Source: Candidatus Nitrotoga arctica (GTDB lineage: Bacteria > Pseudomonadota > Gammaproteobacteria > Burkholderiales > Gallionellaceae). Taken from it: DNA of 64,000 nt. The notes under the pieces were generated by a model. It was given only the letters and a program-made list of their open reading frames with translations, had not been told where the DNA came from and ran no database searches. A program made the translations under genes and the position numbers. The stretch spans positions 620,001 to 684,000 of the forward strand of contig NZ_OU912926.1 in assembly GCF_918378365.1 (NCBI RefSeq), given 5' to 3'. Each line of letters starts with the position of its first letter. The stretch's first letter is position 1. Shown in pieces: positions 9,325 through 18,685 of this stretch.

Positions 9325-10443
9325 ATGAAAACCATTCTGACCCAGTGCAAACGCATCGTCGTCAAAGTTGGCAGCAGCCTGGTCACCAACCAGGGTGAAG
9401 GACTGGATATCCCCGCAATCCGAAATTGGGCGCAGCAAATTGCTACGCTACGTGAAAATGGGCACAAAGTAATATTGGTTTCCTCTGGCGCGATTGCCGA
9501 AGGTATGCAGCGACTAGGCTGGAAACAACGCCCCAGCGCCGTGCATGAATTGCAGGCAGCTGCCGCAGTCGGTCAGATGGGCTTGATACAGGTGTATGAA
9601 AGTTGCTTTAGCGCACACGGCCTGCATACAGCACAAATATTGCTCACCCATGCCGACCTCGCGGATCGTGAACGCTATCTAAACGCCCGCTCTACACTGC
9701 GCACCCTGCTGACCCTTGGTGTTATTCCCGTCATCAATGAAAATGATACTGTGGTCACCGATGAAATCAAGTTTGGCGACAACGACACTTTAGGTGCACT
9801 GGTTGCTAACCTGATTGAGGCTGATGCGCTCATTATCCTCACTGACCAGATCGGCCTTTACACTGCTGACCCGCGCAAGGATCCAAATGCTACGCTAGTC
9901 AGTTTGGCGCAAGCTGGCGATGAAAAGCTTGAAGCCATGGCAGGTGGTGCGGGTAGCCACATCGGGAGCGGCGGCATGCTCACCAAGGTACTCGCCGCGA
10001 AACGTGCTGCACGGAGCGGCGCACACACCGTGATCGCGTCTGGCCATGAAATAGATGTGTTACCACGCCTGATGAGTGGTAACAGTATCGGCACTCTGCT
10101 GGAAGCGCAGCCTTTACCTCTGAATGCGCGCAAGCAATGGCTGGCGGATCACCTGCAAATCAGCGGCAAGGTGACGCTGGATGCCGGCGCAGTGCATGCG
10201 TTGCGTAACGAAGGCAAGAGCCTGCTACCGGTCGGTATCACCAAAGTTAGCGGGGAATTCGAGCGTGGCACCGTGGTCGCCATTTTCGATACGCATGGAC
10301 AAGATATCGCGCGCGGTCTGATCAACTACAATGCGACAGAAACGCGTCGCATCGCTGGCCATCCCAGTAACGAAATTGAATTCCTCTTGGGCTATGTTGA
10401 TGAGCCAGAGCTGATACATCGAGACAACTTGATTTTATTGTGA
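9325..10443 (+). CDS. proB: Glutamate 5-kinase
   Basis: This enzyme phosphorylates L-glutamate at the gamma position, the first step of proline synthesis, and is feedback-inhibited by proline. It is 372 aa with an N-terminal amino-acid kinase domain ('[13 protein letters not shown]', '[12 protein letters not shown]', '[20 protein letters not shown]', '[15 protein letters not shown]') and a C-terminal PUA domain (about residues 275-365). It is 6 bases after obgE and likely co-transcribed. proA is not adjacent in this window, which is common in Betaproteobacteria. Confidence 0.96.
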   Translation: MKTILTQCKRIVVKVGSSLVTNQGEGLDIPAIRNWAQQIATLRENGHKVILVSSGAIAEGMQRLGWKQRPSAVHELQAAAAVGQMGLIQVYESCFSAHGLHTAQILLTHADLADRERYLNARSTLRTLLTLGVIPVINENDTVVTDEIKFGDNDTLGALVANLIEADALIILTDQIGLYTADPRKDPNATLVSLAQAGDEKLEAMAGGAGSHIGSGGMLTKVLAAKRAARSGAHTVIASGHEIDVLPRLMSGNSIGTLLEAQPLPLNARKQWLADHLQISGKVTLDAGAVHALRNEGKSLLPVGITKVSGEFERGTVVAIFDTHGQDIARGLINYNATETRRIAGHPSNEIEFLLGYVDEPELIHRDNLILL

Positions 10444-10582
10444 GCAGCAAGCCTAATTTTTTGGCAGTAATCGCAACTGATTTCTTGTTGTATTTGAGTG
10501 CTTAGTTTTGTCGGTAAGTTAGTGGATATTCCATCGAAAATGATTTATAGCCCGCTCCCTGAGGTTGGGTGGCAACTGCGTA

Positions 10583-10760
10583 GCCGCACGTGGCATCGAC
10601 GTTCCTGGTATTTCACATGTGATCAACTTCGGCCTGTCCAAAGCCGCCGAAGACTATGTACACCGTATTGGCCGCGCCGCCCGCGTCGGATCTTCCGGAA
10701 TTGCAGTGTCGTTTGCATCCAACCGCTATGCCGGAAACCTGCAAAAATTTGCCGGCTTCC
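10583..10760 (+). pseudogene. Fragment of DEAD-box RNA helicase (RhlE-like), C-terminal helicase motifs
   Basis: The + frame reads '[19 protein letters not shown]', then '[14 protein letters not shown]' and '[18 protein letters not shown]': motifs V and VI of an RhlE-type DEAD-box helicase. Motif VI is altered ([10 protein letters not shown] instead of HRIGRTGRAG). Neither the ATPase domain upstream nor the basic tail downstream is present. The coding sequence breaks where a transposase remnant on the other strand begins, so an insertion element truncated it. The rest of 10444-10582 shows no gene. Confidence 0.8.
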
Positions 10761-10940
10761 TTCTGGTTAATTTTTCCTGCCGTCAGCAGTTCCATTATTT
10801 GTGCTCGCTTCACTTCTTTTTGACTCATCATATCGTCCATTTCAAAATGTCTGCCTCTGGTTTTTACAGGCGCTGAGTCGAATCACTGAGGGGACATTTC
10901 TATTTGGGAGAAAGGGGACATTACTACTTTGCGCTGACAG
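10746..10940 (-). mobile_element. Insertion-sequence remnant: transposase N-terminus and terminal sequence
   Basis: On the minus strand, from about 10840 down to 10746, the frame reads '[18 protein letters not shown]' then '[11 protein letters not shown]', the helix-turn-helix start of ISNCY-like (ISDol1-type) transposases. It is then cut off by the helicase fragment. Outside the coding part lies an IS-end-like segment with GGGGACATT twice (10890-10898 and 10914-10922), ending near TTTGCGCTGACA at about 10929-10939. The rest of the element is lost. The family name is from memory of similar sequences. Confidence 0.6.
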
Positions 10941-11044
10941 GACAAGGCTTACAGTGTTCAGCAAGATGAAAGTTTGGTAGTATCAACCCGCCTGTTGAAA
11001 GATAAAAAACCAAGGGAATCTCAGGCAGCCCACTGTCACCAAAA

Positions 11045-11425
11045 ATGAAGACCATAAAACCGGGTGTACAAGTTACGCGATATGCCCTGATTGGCGTATG
11101 TAATACAACGGTACACTTGCTTATTGTAGGATTGTTGACGTGGCTCGCGGAATTCAATCAGATGTATGCCAATGTCATAGCTTACATTGTGGCCTCATCT
11201 TTTTCATTCTTGATGAATGCTCGATGGAGTTTCCAGAGTAGGCCGGGAGCGCGAAATTACGCTCGGTTTCAGCTTGTTTCGTTACTCGGGTTGATCGCTA
11301 GCGCAACTTTGGGTCACCTTGGCGATCATTTCGGCTGGCATTTCGCCGTAACCGTTTTTCTGATTGCGCTCACGGTTCCCGTTATATCTTTTTTGCTTCA
11401 TCGTTCTTATACGTTTTCAAAATGA
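11045..11425 (+). CDS. GtrA-like membrane protein (putative lipid-linked sugar flippase)
   Basis: The 126-aa protein has four predicted transmembrane helices and the GtrA family signatures 'RYALIGVCNTTVHLLI' near the N-terminus, 'SFSFLMNARWSFQSR' in the middle and 'SFLLHRSYTFSK' at the C-terminus. GtrA proteins are thought to flip undecaprenyl-phosphate-linked sugars across the inner membrane for O-antigen or other glycan modification. It is the first gene of a tightly packed cluster; its stop overlaps the next start (ATGA). The ribosome-binding site is weak. Family assignment is good, while the sugar carried is unknown. Confidence 0.85.
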   Translation: MKTIKPGVQVTRYALIGVCNTTVHLLIVGLLTWLAEFNQMYANVIAYIVASSFSFLMNARWSFQSRPGARNYARFQLVSLLGLIASATLGHLGDHFGWHFAVTVFLIALTVPVISFLLHRSYTFSK

Positions 11426-12201
11426 CTAGTGCAGACAAAGCAAGTGAAGATGCCATCTTTAGGCAATTCCCCAAATACCGCCAGCCGTTACCCGATGAAT
11501 ATTTATCTATCTATGACAGAGAATACGTGGCTAACCGTACTGCCGGGGGACTTGGAAATAATATTGCCAGAGCGCTTGAATCGTGGATGCACAAGAAGGT
11601 CGCAACAAGCGCAGTCACTCAATCCGAGGTAATTCTGGAGCTTGGAGCCGGCTCCCTTAACCATCTATCCTGGGAGGGAGGTTACGCCAGTTATGACGTC
11701 GTCGAACCTTTTCAGAAACTATTGGATACATCCTCAAACTTGGGGTTGGTACGCCATACATACGCACAGTTAAGCGAGATTCCCTATGAGGCGCAATATG
11801 ACCGGATAATATCGGTTGCGGTGCTAGAACATCTGCTGGATTTGCCGACAGAAATTGCCCGCTCGGGACTTTGCTTGCGAGAGAACGGAAGATTTTGTGC
11901 AGGAGTTCCCAGCGAGGGGGGCTGGCTATGGGAAATGGCTTGGAAGTATGGAACCGGCCCTGGATTCACCAGGCGTACCGGACTGGATTATGAAAAATTA
12001 ATGCGGCATGAGCATGTTAATACCGTTGATGAGATTGAGGAATGTGTACGCTATTTTTTCGATGAAGTCACCAGGGAGCGCTTTCCCTTGCCAGCCAAGT
12101 CGTTCAGTCTGTATTCGTTTTTTATCGCGACTCGCCCCAATAGAAAGCGTTGCGAAAGTTTTTTGGAAAAATCATGCAAACAACGCAACCCATCGTTGTA
12201 A
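11422..12201 (+). CDS. SAM-dependent methyltransferase, class I
   Basis: The start overlaps the gtrA-like stop (ATGA). The 259-aa product has the class I SAM-binding motif 'EVILELGAGSLNHL' (about residues 69-82), a second acidic strand 'YDVVEPFQKLL' and a post-I segment 'YDRIISVAVLEHLLDLP', typical of Methyltransf_11/25-type enzymes. The C-terminal third is less conserved. No membrane segment is seen, so it acts in the cytoplasm or at the membrane face. Its position inside a glycan-modification operon suggests a sugar or lipid-linked glycan substrate; this is inference. The last 28 bases overlap the next gene in a different frame. Confidence 0.8.
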   Translation: MTSADKASEDAIFRQFPKYRQPLPDEYLSIYDREYVANRTAGGLGNNIARALESWMHKKVATSAVTQSEVILELGAGSLNHLSWEGGYASYDVVEPFQKLLDTSSNLGLVRHTYAQLSEIPYEAQYDRIISVAVLEHLLDLPTEIARSGLCLRENGRFCAGVPSEGGWLWEMAWKYGTGPGFTRRTGLDYEKLMRHEHVNTVDEIEECVRYFFDEVTRERFPLPAKSFSLYSFFIATRPNRKRCESFLEKSCKQRNPSL

Positions 12202-13124
12202 TTTTGGTTTCCATAATCCTCCCTTTTTTCAACGAAGCAGAAGGCATCCCACTTTTCTTTGAGCGGCTTGATAATGCTATATCAAATATTCCGGATTGCC
12301 GATTTGAATTGATTTGCATCAACGACGGCAGTCGCGATAGGACGCTCCCGGCGCTGGAATTTGCAAAAAAACGCTACCCCGCAATCACCATCATTGACTT
12401 CACCCGTAATTTCGGCAAAGAAGCGGCATTGACGGCCGGGCTTGAGTTTGCTGCCGGAGATGCAGTGATAATCATGGATTCAGATCTTCAGCACCCTCCC
12501 GAATTGATTCCGGCATTCATACAGAAGTGGCGTAGCGGAGTCCCAGTGGTACTAGCTAAACGAAACTCAAGATCAACCGAAAGCGTTCTCTATCGGTTGT
12601 TGGCGGGAATGTTTTATCGTCTTCATAACAATATATCCAATATAAAAATCCCTACTAACACGGGTGATTTCAGACTGATTGACCGCCAGGTCTGTGACGC
12701 CCTGAAGCGACTTCCGGAATCCCACCGCTTCATGAAGGGCTTGTTCGCTTGGGTCGGTTATGAGTATGAGCTAGTTGAATATGATGTCGCCCCGCGTGCT
12801 CATGGACGGACATCTTTCAACAAGTGGAAGTCGTTGAATTTTGCCCTTGAAGGCATCACCGGTTTCAGCACAGTGCCTCTGCGTGTATGGACCTATGCGG
12901 GATTGCTGGTCACGGCGGTTGGCTTCTTCTATGCGTGCTGGGTCATCTTGCGCGCCATTTTTCTTGGTATAGATACTCCCGGTTATGTGACGCTATTGAC
13001 CACTGTTGTTTTCTTCGGAGGACTTCAGTTAATTGGTATCGGCGTGCTGGGTGAATATATAGGTCGTATCTACATCGAGACCAAGAATCGGCCCATATAT
13101 CTCGTCAAGAAGATCATTAAATGA
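12174..13124 (+). CDS. GtrB/DPM1-like family 2 glycosyltransferase
   Basis: I chose the ATG at 12174, 28 bases inside the methyltransferase gene; a TTG at 12150 is a less likely start. The product is 316 aa. The N-terminal GT-A domain contains 'IILPFFNEAEGIPLFFERL', 'LICINDGSRDRT', the metal-binding 'MDSDLQHPPELIP', 'TGDFRLIDR' and 'HGRTSFNKWKSL'. Two C-terminal transmembrane helices follow (about residues 233-256 and 268-292). This is the architecture of GtrB, ArnC-like and dolichyl-phosphate-type enzymes that load a sugar onto undecaprenyl phosphate. Together with GtrA it would supply and flip the activated sugar. The stop overlaps the next start (ATGA). Confidence 0.92.
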   Translation: MQTTQPIVVILVSIILPFFNEAEGIPLFFERLDNAISNIPDCRFELICINDGSRDRTLPALEFAKKRYPAITIIDFTRNFGKEAALTAGLEFAAGDAVIIMDSDLQHPPELIPAFIQKWRSGVPVVLAKRNSRSTESVLYRLLAGMFYRLHNNISNIKIPTNTGDFRLIDRQVCDALKRLPESHRFMKGLFAWVGYEYELVEYDVAPRAHGRTSFNKWKSLNFALEGITGFSTVPLRVWTYAGLLVTAVGFFYACWVILRAIFLGIDTPGYVTLLTTVVFFGGLQLIGIGVLGEYIGRIYIETKNRPIYLVKKIIK

Positions 13125-14869
13125 CTACTACCTCGGATGACATTACCCGTGAAAAGCTAAAGTTGAATGAACTTCACATCCAACCCGTAATTGATAGTGA
13201 AAACAAGAGAGCAGGCAGCGATTTCTCCGCTTTCAATGTTGTGCTTGGTTTATTGCTGGCAGCAATCATCGCCAACCATCTCCTGTGGGTTTGGCATTAC
13301 GCAATCCCAGTACCCTCTGGGGATGACTACGTTATCATCCTCAATCGGCTCATCATATTTCACGACCTTCCTCCTGACCTTTCTTTTAGCGAGAAACTTG
13401 GATTTTTCATTGGCTTCTCAGGCGGTCAGCATCGATTAGTGTTCTTGAATTCCGTCATTGTCGTGCTCTACAAGATCGTTGGAAATATTGACTTCCACAC
13501 TCTGGTTCTCATCGGCAGCAGTTCCTTGATAGCACTCCTCTGGGGGCTATGGAAATACGCTGGTTCGGTTTTGCCCATCTCAAGAAATCGCATTGCTTAT
13601 TTTCTGCCGGTAGCATTGCTGATACTGTCGCCCGCATATTTCGAAGCCTCGCTTTGGACAACAGGGGTTCTGCAGAATCTGCCTGTACTGGCATTTGCTT
13701 TTTTTGCAATTGCTTATGCATCACAGCGATCAGGCTTCTTCTTTCTTGTTGCCCTGTTTGCCGCGCTGCTCGCAACCTGCACGGCGGCCAGTGGCATGGC
13801 CGTTTTTCTGGCTTGTGCGGCGGTGCTCGTTGCGCAGCGACGTTTTGCACACGCATTCATAATGGTGTTGCTATTTATTGCAGTTGCATGGGTTTATACA
13901 CGAGGCTTTCCAAACGATCCCTCGATTCCCGTAACCACATCACCAAGCGAATTGATCCGCTTTTTTTTGGCGCTGTGCGGCGCATTAGTCTGGGGAAAGA
14001 ACGGGGCAATTTTCCTCGGTGTATTGCTTGTGGCTGGCTTCGGGGTGCTCACATGGCAAGGCCTTCCAAAGCGCAATCCTGTTTTGTGGGGACTCGGCCT
14101 CTTTGTCCTGCTTTCGATGGCAATGATGTCCTTAGGGCGAGCCGGTTTTGGTGTCGAGGCAGCGCTATTAAGCCGCTATAAACCTTATTCCGGTCTGATG
14201 TTGGTGGTCATTTACCTGGGGTCAGTTATTCATGTGCCATCGCTTACCTGGAAAAAGTTCCTCGGATTTTTTGGCCTTCTTATTTCGAGTGCCGTATTTG
14301 TTTCCTCTCTGATCCACTACAATGCGGCGATTACTGATTTAGGATTCCTGCCGAAGTTGAGGATGGCTTATCGCGCCATCGAAGGGAAGGTGCATGTGTT
14401 ATCCGGATTTCCCGGCACGGATTTTTCAAATCATGTAATTGATACCGCCGAACGATATGGGATGTACCGACCTCCATCCTTTTCAGAACTTGTGGCAATC
14501 CCTGTGCCGCCCTCCAAAGGAGTTCTTCCCTCCACTCTGAAACAACAAAAAGCAGGATACGATCACCTTATATATCAGTTTATTGACGGCGAAAAGGCAG
14601 CGCTTATTTATGGAGGTTCTGATAAGAAATGCACCCTTGAGCCATTGCGGCTTGTACTGAAAAGCGGTGCGCAAACTCTGTATTTTGAAATGCAACCACC
14701 TGACTGGGGCTGGTTGAATATTTATCATGACCACTCAAAGCACGGCTTTTTTGGCGGCATAGTGGACAAACGATCCCTTCCGGCGGGTTTATATCAATTG
14801 GGTATGACTTGTGGCGACGCCCCCCCCACGTTTTGGGGTAATGGTTACCGGGTGTCCAAAAATCCATGA
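13121..14869 (+). CDS. Polytopic membrane protein, GtrC-like position (putative glycan-modifying transferase)
   Basis: The ATG overlaps the gtrB-like stop. The 582-aa product starts with about 37 polar residues, then has roughly ten or more hydrophobic helices up to about residue 405 and a soluble C-terminal domain of about 170 residues. After the first helix there is an acidic loop 'VPSGDDYVIIL', reminiscent of the catalytic Asp loop of GT-C glycosyltransferases. In Gtr systems the third gene (gtrC) is a serotype-specific multi-spanning transferase that moves the sugar from undecaprenyl phosphate to O-antigen in the periplasm. Position and topology fit that role, but I recognise no specific family, so the function is inference. 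Confidence 0.7.
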   Translation: MTTTSDDITREKLKLNELHIQPVIDSENKRAGSDFSAFNVVLGLLLAAIIANHLLWVWHYAIPVPSGDDYVIILNRLIIFHDLPPDLSFSEKLGFFIGFSGGQHRLVFLNSVIVVLYKIVGNIDFHTLVLIGSSSLIALLWGLWKYAGSVLPISRNRIAYFLPVALLILSPAYFEASLWTTGVLQNLPVLAFAFFAIAYASQRSGFFFLVALFAALLATCTAASGMAVFLACAAVLVAQRRFAHAFIMVLLFIAVAWVYTRGFPNDPSIPVTTSPSELIRFFLALCGALVWGKNGAIFLGVLLVAGFGVLTWQGLPKRNPVLWGLGLFVLLSMAMMSLGRAGFGVEAALLSRYKPYSGLMLVVIYLGSVIHVPSLTWKKFLGFFGLLISSAVFVSSLIHYNAAITDLGFLPKLRMAYRAIEGKVHVLSGFPGTDFSNHVIDTAERYGMYRPPSFSELVAIPVPPSKGVLPSTLKQQKAGYDHLIYQFIDGEKAALIYGGSDKKCTLEPLRLVLKSGAQTLYFEMQPPDWGWLNIYHDHSKHGFFGGIVDKRSLPAGLYQLGMTCGDAPPTFWGNGYRVSKNP

Positions 14870-14935
14870 CGTTCTTTTCTGAGTGTCAGTGCCTTGATAA
14901 CCGTATTTACAAAATAGCTTGATAGGTTGAAAAAC

Positions 14936-17317
14936 ATGACTGTTTTTTCCAGAAATCGCCGCTGGTTAATTGCCTTGTTGTTAGTGGCTGTTGTTTCTAT
15001 CATGGGCGGCGTTGGTTACAAATTTATCAAGAGTCATCGTCCACAATGGCTTAAGTTTACGCAAGCAGCACCACAACCGCCAGCCGCAATCGGATACCTC
15101 GACAAGTTGGCAGAGGATCCAGCCAACAGCACACAAATCAAGGTAGTCGGCTGGGCCTTGGCTGAAGACGGCGTAAGCGGTGTAGAGCTGGTGTTGAATG
15201 GCCAATTCCGTATCCCTTTGCAAACTGCCCTCATCCGAACGGATGTCGCGCAGGCTTACCCAGCTTACCCGGATGCGGCCAAGGCCGGTTTTGAGGGAGT
15301 CGTCGATACCTCAATATGGGTCGCGAACTGGAGCGCAATGGAAGTGGTCGTCACCGACAGGAAAGGCAGGTCTTCGGTCATCGGGCGTCGCACCCAACCT
15401 GCAATTGGTGCCATGGATACGTGGACCGACCTTCTAAATGGTCGCGATGCCAAGCGTGATGACATTTTTTACTTCATTATGGCCACGAGTAATGTGGCCG
15501 GTGGAGGCGGAAGGGAAATCGACACGGTATTTCGCCCCTATGAAAGCAAGACGGTAAAAGTTGGAATTCGGGTTCCCATTCTCTATTTGCGAACAACCAA
15601 AGGTAATGCTGGGGATTATGGTTTTGACCAGGATTTTCAGCTCAGTAAGAAGTGTGGCGACAGGGTAATTGCCGATGACAATCTGCATGGTGTTACGCAA
15701 TATGCCATAGATCACAAGCTGCCAGTACTTTTTACTCTAAACGGCGGCATTTGGGCTGATGCTGCGTGTGATGTGCCGGAATGGGATATCAACGACAAGC
15801 TCGAACAGGATAAAAATAATTGTCAGTGGAACGAAAAGAATGAGGTGATGCCGGACGACACCCTGAAGAAGCTTTCTGGCTCGATGGAATCACCGGAACT
15901 TGGTCGCACCCTTACATTTAATGTCTATGCAGCCAAGAACCGCCTCTACAAGAAACGGAATTTGCAGCAAGCGGCCGCTATCATTCGCGAATTTGCAGCA
16001 CAACACCCTGATCTTTTAATTGGGGTGAACATGGATCCTGATCTGTACCTCAATCCTTTCTTTGTTCCAAAAGAGTGGTTCGACTATAACCCCGGCACCT
16101 TGCGGCAGTTCCGCGAGTGGTTGCAAGGAACGGGGCCATATGCCGGACATCCCACAGCGGGGGTGCCTGATCTTTCTCGTTATCGCAAAGAAAAGCCATT
16201 GACTCTGACTGAGGTTAACGCATTGAGTGGGCGCCAGTTCAAAAGTTGGGTAGATGTTGATCCTCCCCGTTCATTTCCTCATATTCTTGGCAAGCCTTTT
16301 TGGGAGGATGCATGGGTGCGCGAATGGGAACACTTTCGCCGCCATCTCGTTGATTTACACTACGATGAGCTTTCGCAGTGGTTAGTTGAGGCTGGTCTTG
16401 ACAAGGATTTTATCTATTCATCCCAAGGATTTATGGCACCTGGAGAGGGCAGCATGCCCTTTGCAATAAATATCAACAGCCCTGTAAAAAACTTTGATTC
16501 TGGAGGTATGTCGATCGAAGGTTCTGTTCCCGAGCATGGGCATTTAGGTGCAATTCTCTACGGGCCCAGTGCTACCAACCAGATCAGGATGGAAGAAGAT
16601 CGTACCCTATTTTCTGTTTTCCGAAAATTTGATCCTGGCTGGGCCGTTATCGAGCATAATACTGCTGATTTACGCAACCCGTCTCGCCTCCCCAACTTCG
16701 CTGAAGCTTACAAATCACTGCGGGAAATTTACAATTACGGAGCGCACTTTATTTCACCGATGGCATGGAACGGTAGCCGAGGTAGCTTTGTGGGACAGCC
16801 CGGATTCGTCGCCTACACGGCGCTACGTGACACGCCACTTGAGGACGCCACCAAGAATTTCATGATAAGTCACGCCAATTTGCCACGCCGAGCAAGACTG
16901 TGGACCTTTGGTGGTGACGGGCACGCCGACGACGATGGCTGGGTGCCGATATTGGGAACGAGAGGTGTTGTCACCCCTGGAATGTTCACTTTGCATGGCA
17001 ACGCTGACGGTCAGGTTTCATTGGAATCACCTGATGATTTGGCTTTCAAACTGGCGGATTACAGCGCGATCATTTTTAAGGTCGCTACGCCAAAAATGTT
17101 ATCCACCGTAAGCGTTGAAGGGCAAACAGCTGACGGAAAATGGATACCCCTGTTTCCGGAAACATCCTTGGCCAATCTGCGGTTGGTAAAAGCAGGTTCA
17201 TTGCTGCCGCTGATGGCCGAGCGCGATAATGCGGAATTTAGACGTATTCGGCTGAACTGGAAAACTAACGATAAAAGCCCATTAGTTCTAGAGCGAATCG
17301 CATTTTATATCCGTTGA
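14936..17317 (+). CDS. Large membrane-anchored protein with glycoside-hydrolase-like barrel, unknown function
   Basis: The ATG at 14936 is preferred over a TTG at 14927. The product is 793 aa. An N-terminal helix (about residues 10-30) is a signal anchor. A beta-sandwich-like domain follows (about 50-150: 'IKVVGWALAEDGVSGVELVL'), similar to Ig-like domains seen in surface-glycan proteins. The centre (about 175-620) reads like a TIM-barrel glycosidase: 'LPVLFTLNGGIWADAACD', 'LLIGVNMDPDLYLNPF', 'WEHFRRHLVDLHYDELSQWL', 'FIYSSQGFMAPGEG' and 'HFISPMAWNGSRGSF'. The barrel resembles GH42-like enzymes in style, but I cannot assign a family or catalytic pair. A beta-rich C-terminus completes it. It lies 66 bases after the GtrC-like gene and is probably periplasmic or surface-exposed, acting on the same glycan. 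Confidence 0.72.
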   Translation: MTVFSRNRRWLIALLLVAVVSIMGGVGYKFIKSHRPQWLKFTQAAPQPPAAIGYLDKLAEDPANSTQIKVVGWALAEDGVSGVELVLNGQFRIPLQTALIRTDVAQAYPAYPDAAKAGFEGVVDTSIWVANWSAMEVVVTDRKGRSSVIGRRTQPAIGAMDTWTDLLNGRDAKRDDIFYFIMATSNVAGGGGREIDTVFRPYESKTVKVGIRVPILYLRTTKGNAGDYGFDQDFQLSKKCGDRVIADDNLHGVTQYAIDHKLPVLFTLNGGIWADAACDVPEWDINDKLEQDKNNCQWNEKNEVMPDDTLKKLSGSMESPELGRTLTFNVYAAKNRLYKKRNLQQAAAIIREFAAQHPDLLIGVNMDPDLYLNPFFVPKEWFDYNPGTLRQFREWLQGTGPYAGHPTAGVPDLSRYRKEKPLTLTEVNALSGRQFKSWVDVDPPRSFPHILGKPFWEDAWVREWEHFRRHLVDLHYDELSQWLVEAGLDKDFIYSSQGFMAPGEGSMPFAININSPVKNFDSGGMSIEGSVPEHGHLGAILYGPSATNQIRMEEDRTLFSVFRKFDPGWAVIEHNTADLRNPSRLPNFAEAYKSLREIYNYGAHFISPMAWNGSRGSFVGQPGFVAYTALRDTPLEDATKNFMISHANLPRRARLWTFGGDGHADDDGWVPILGTRGVVTPGMFTLHGNADGQVSLESPDDLAFKLADYSAIIFKVATPKMLSTVSVEGQTADGKWIPLFPETSLANLRLVKAGSLLPLMAERDNAEFRRIRLNWKTNDKSPLVLERIAFYIR

Positions 17318-17478
17318 CCGCAGTCTCAAATCGCCTACGAGCATCTTACGATCAATACGGAAGACGGCTGGCACCGGCCCTTAACTTCAGCTCAATTTTC
17401 ACACCCAGACGAGCACTTTGATTCAATACGAAAAAACAATCTATTTTTATATGTTTTTCATACTAGCCACATTGAAAT

Positions 17479-18576
17479 ATGACCACGATCCACTTGCGCG
17501 CCCCAATTTCTGAGAAATTGGCAAGCCGCGAAAATAATTTAAACGCCTTACGCCTGATCGCTGCGGTATTGGTATTTTTTTCTCACTCTTACGCATTGAG
17601 CGGAAATATCCAACTAGAGCCAATTGGTCGCCTTCTTCGTATATTTGATGGCGGTTCCTTGGCCGTGATAGCTTTTTTCTTTTTGAGCGGCTATCTTATT
17701 TCGTCAAGTTGGGCCTCCACGCCACACTTTCCTTCGTTCATGGCAAAAAGAGCGCTGAGAATTTTGCCTGGCTTAGCTGTTGTTGTGGCGATCAGCGCAC
17801 TTTTGCTTGGTCCCATAGCAAGTTCTCTGGATATCAATCACTATTTTTCATCCGGCCAGGCATTTAGATATATCCGCGACAACGTTAATGTCTTAAGCTT
17901 GAAAACCAACACGCTACCTGGCATTTTTGAAGACCTGCCAATACCTCGCGCCGTTAATGGTTCTCTATGGACCTTAAAGGTTGAATTCCTGGTTTACATC
18001 GCGACTGGAGTGATCGGTGCGACCTGTCTGCTGCCAACCGAAGGAAGAGGCTGGCGCAGTATTTTATTTTCTACAGTGATGCTCTACTTAGCTGCTCGAA
18101 TGATCACCGTTACCAAAGCCGAATTCGATAGTTGGAATACTGGCCTCGACTTATTTTCGTGCCAATTGATTGCGGTCTTTATACTCGGAGCTATTGGGTA
18201 CACTGTACGCCACTGGATCCCTCGTTCCGGGTTACTAGTGACGGGACTCATTGGCCTTACATATTTATTTCGAGAAACCAGTCTATTTCTGCTTTTTATA
18301 TATTTGTCGTATGGATATTTTTTGCTATTCGTAGCTACTTCATCATTCCATCTATTAGGAAAAAGAACACGAATCCATGATTATTCTTTTGGCGTTTACA
18401 TCTATGCCTTTCCAATTCAACAAACCATTGTCACGCTGGCACCCGGCATTTCGCCAATTTCCCTGTTCCTGTTCTCGTTCCCCATTGTGACGCTATTTGC
18501 AATTGCCTCATGGCATTTTATTGAGAAACCCTGTCTTGGGCTTAAGGTTTTTTATGGTCTTGAATCCGCCAAATGA
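17479..18576 (+). CDS. OafA/YrhL-type membrane acyltransferase (acyltransferase family 3)
   Basis: The 365-aa integral membrane protein has about ten hydrophobic helices. It carries the family R-x10-H signature near the N-terminus: Arg25 and His36 in 'LRLIAAVLVFFSHSY'. Other family features are 'FFFLSGYLISSSW' and a C-terminal 'ASWHFIEKPCLGL'. Such enzymes O-acetylate (or otherwise acylate) lipopolysaccharide, peptidoglycan or exopolysaccharide sugars, using cytoplasmic acyl-CoA. The C-terminal SGNH domain found in some members is absent. It is 161 bases after the glycosidase-like gene and closes the island; the AT-rich spacer may hold its own promoter. The acceptor glycan is inferred from the neighbours. 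Confidence 0.88.
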   Translation: MTTIHLRAPISEKLASRENNLNALRLIAAVLVFFSHSYALSGNIQLEPIGRLLRIFDGGSLAVIAFFFLSGYLISSSWASTPHFPSFMAKRALRILPGLAVVVAISALLLGPIASSLDINHYFSSGQAFRYIRDNVNVLSLKTNTLPGIFEDLPIPRAVNGSLWTLKVEFLVYIATGVIGATCLLPTEGRGWRSILFSTVMLYLAARMITVTKAEFDSWNTGLDLFSCQLIAVFILGAIGYTVRHWIPRSGLLVTGLIGLTYLFRETSLFLLFIYLSYGYFLLFVATSSFHLLGKRTRIHDYSFGVYIYAFPIQQTIVTLAPGISPISLFLFSFPIVTLFAIASWHFIEKPCLGLKVFYGLESAK

Positions 18577-18685
18577 AGTGGCTACCATTACCGTAACTTA
18601 TCATTCAGACTTTGGTAAAATCTGCGGATGGTGGGTGTAAGAATTTTTGTGTACGGCCATATGGCGGGAAACTGCTGTATTGCAA

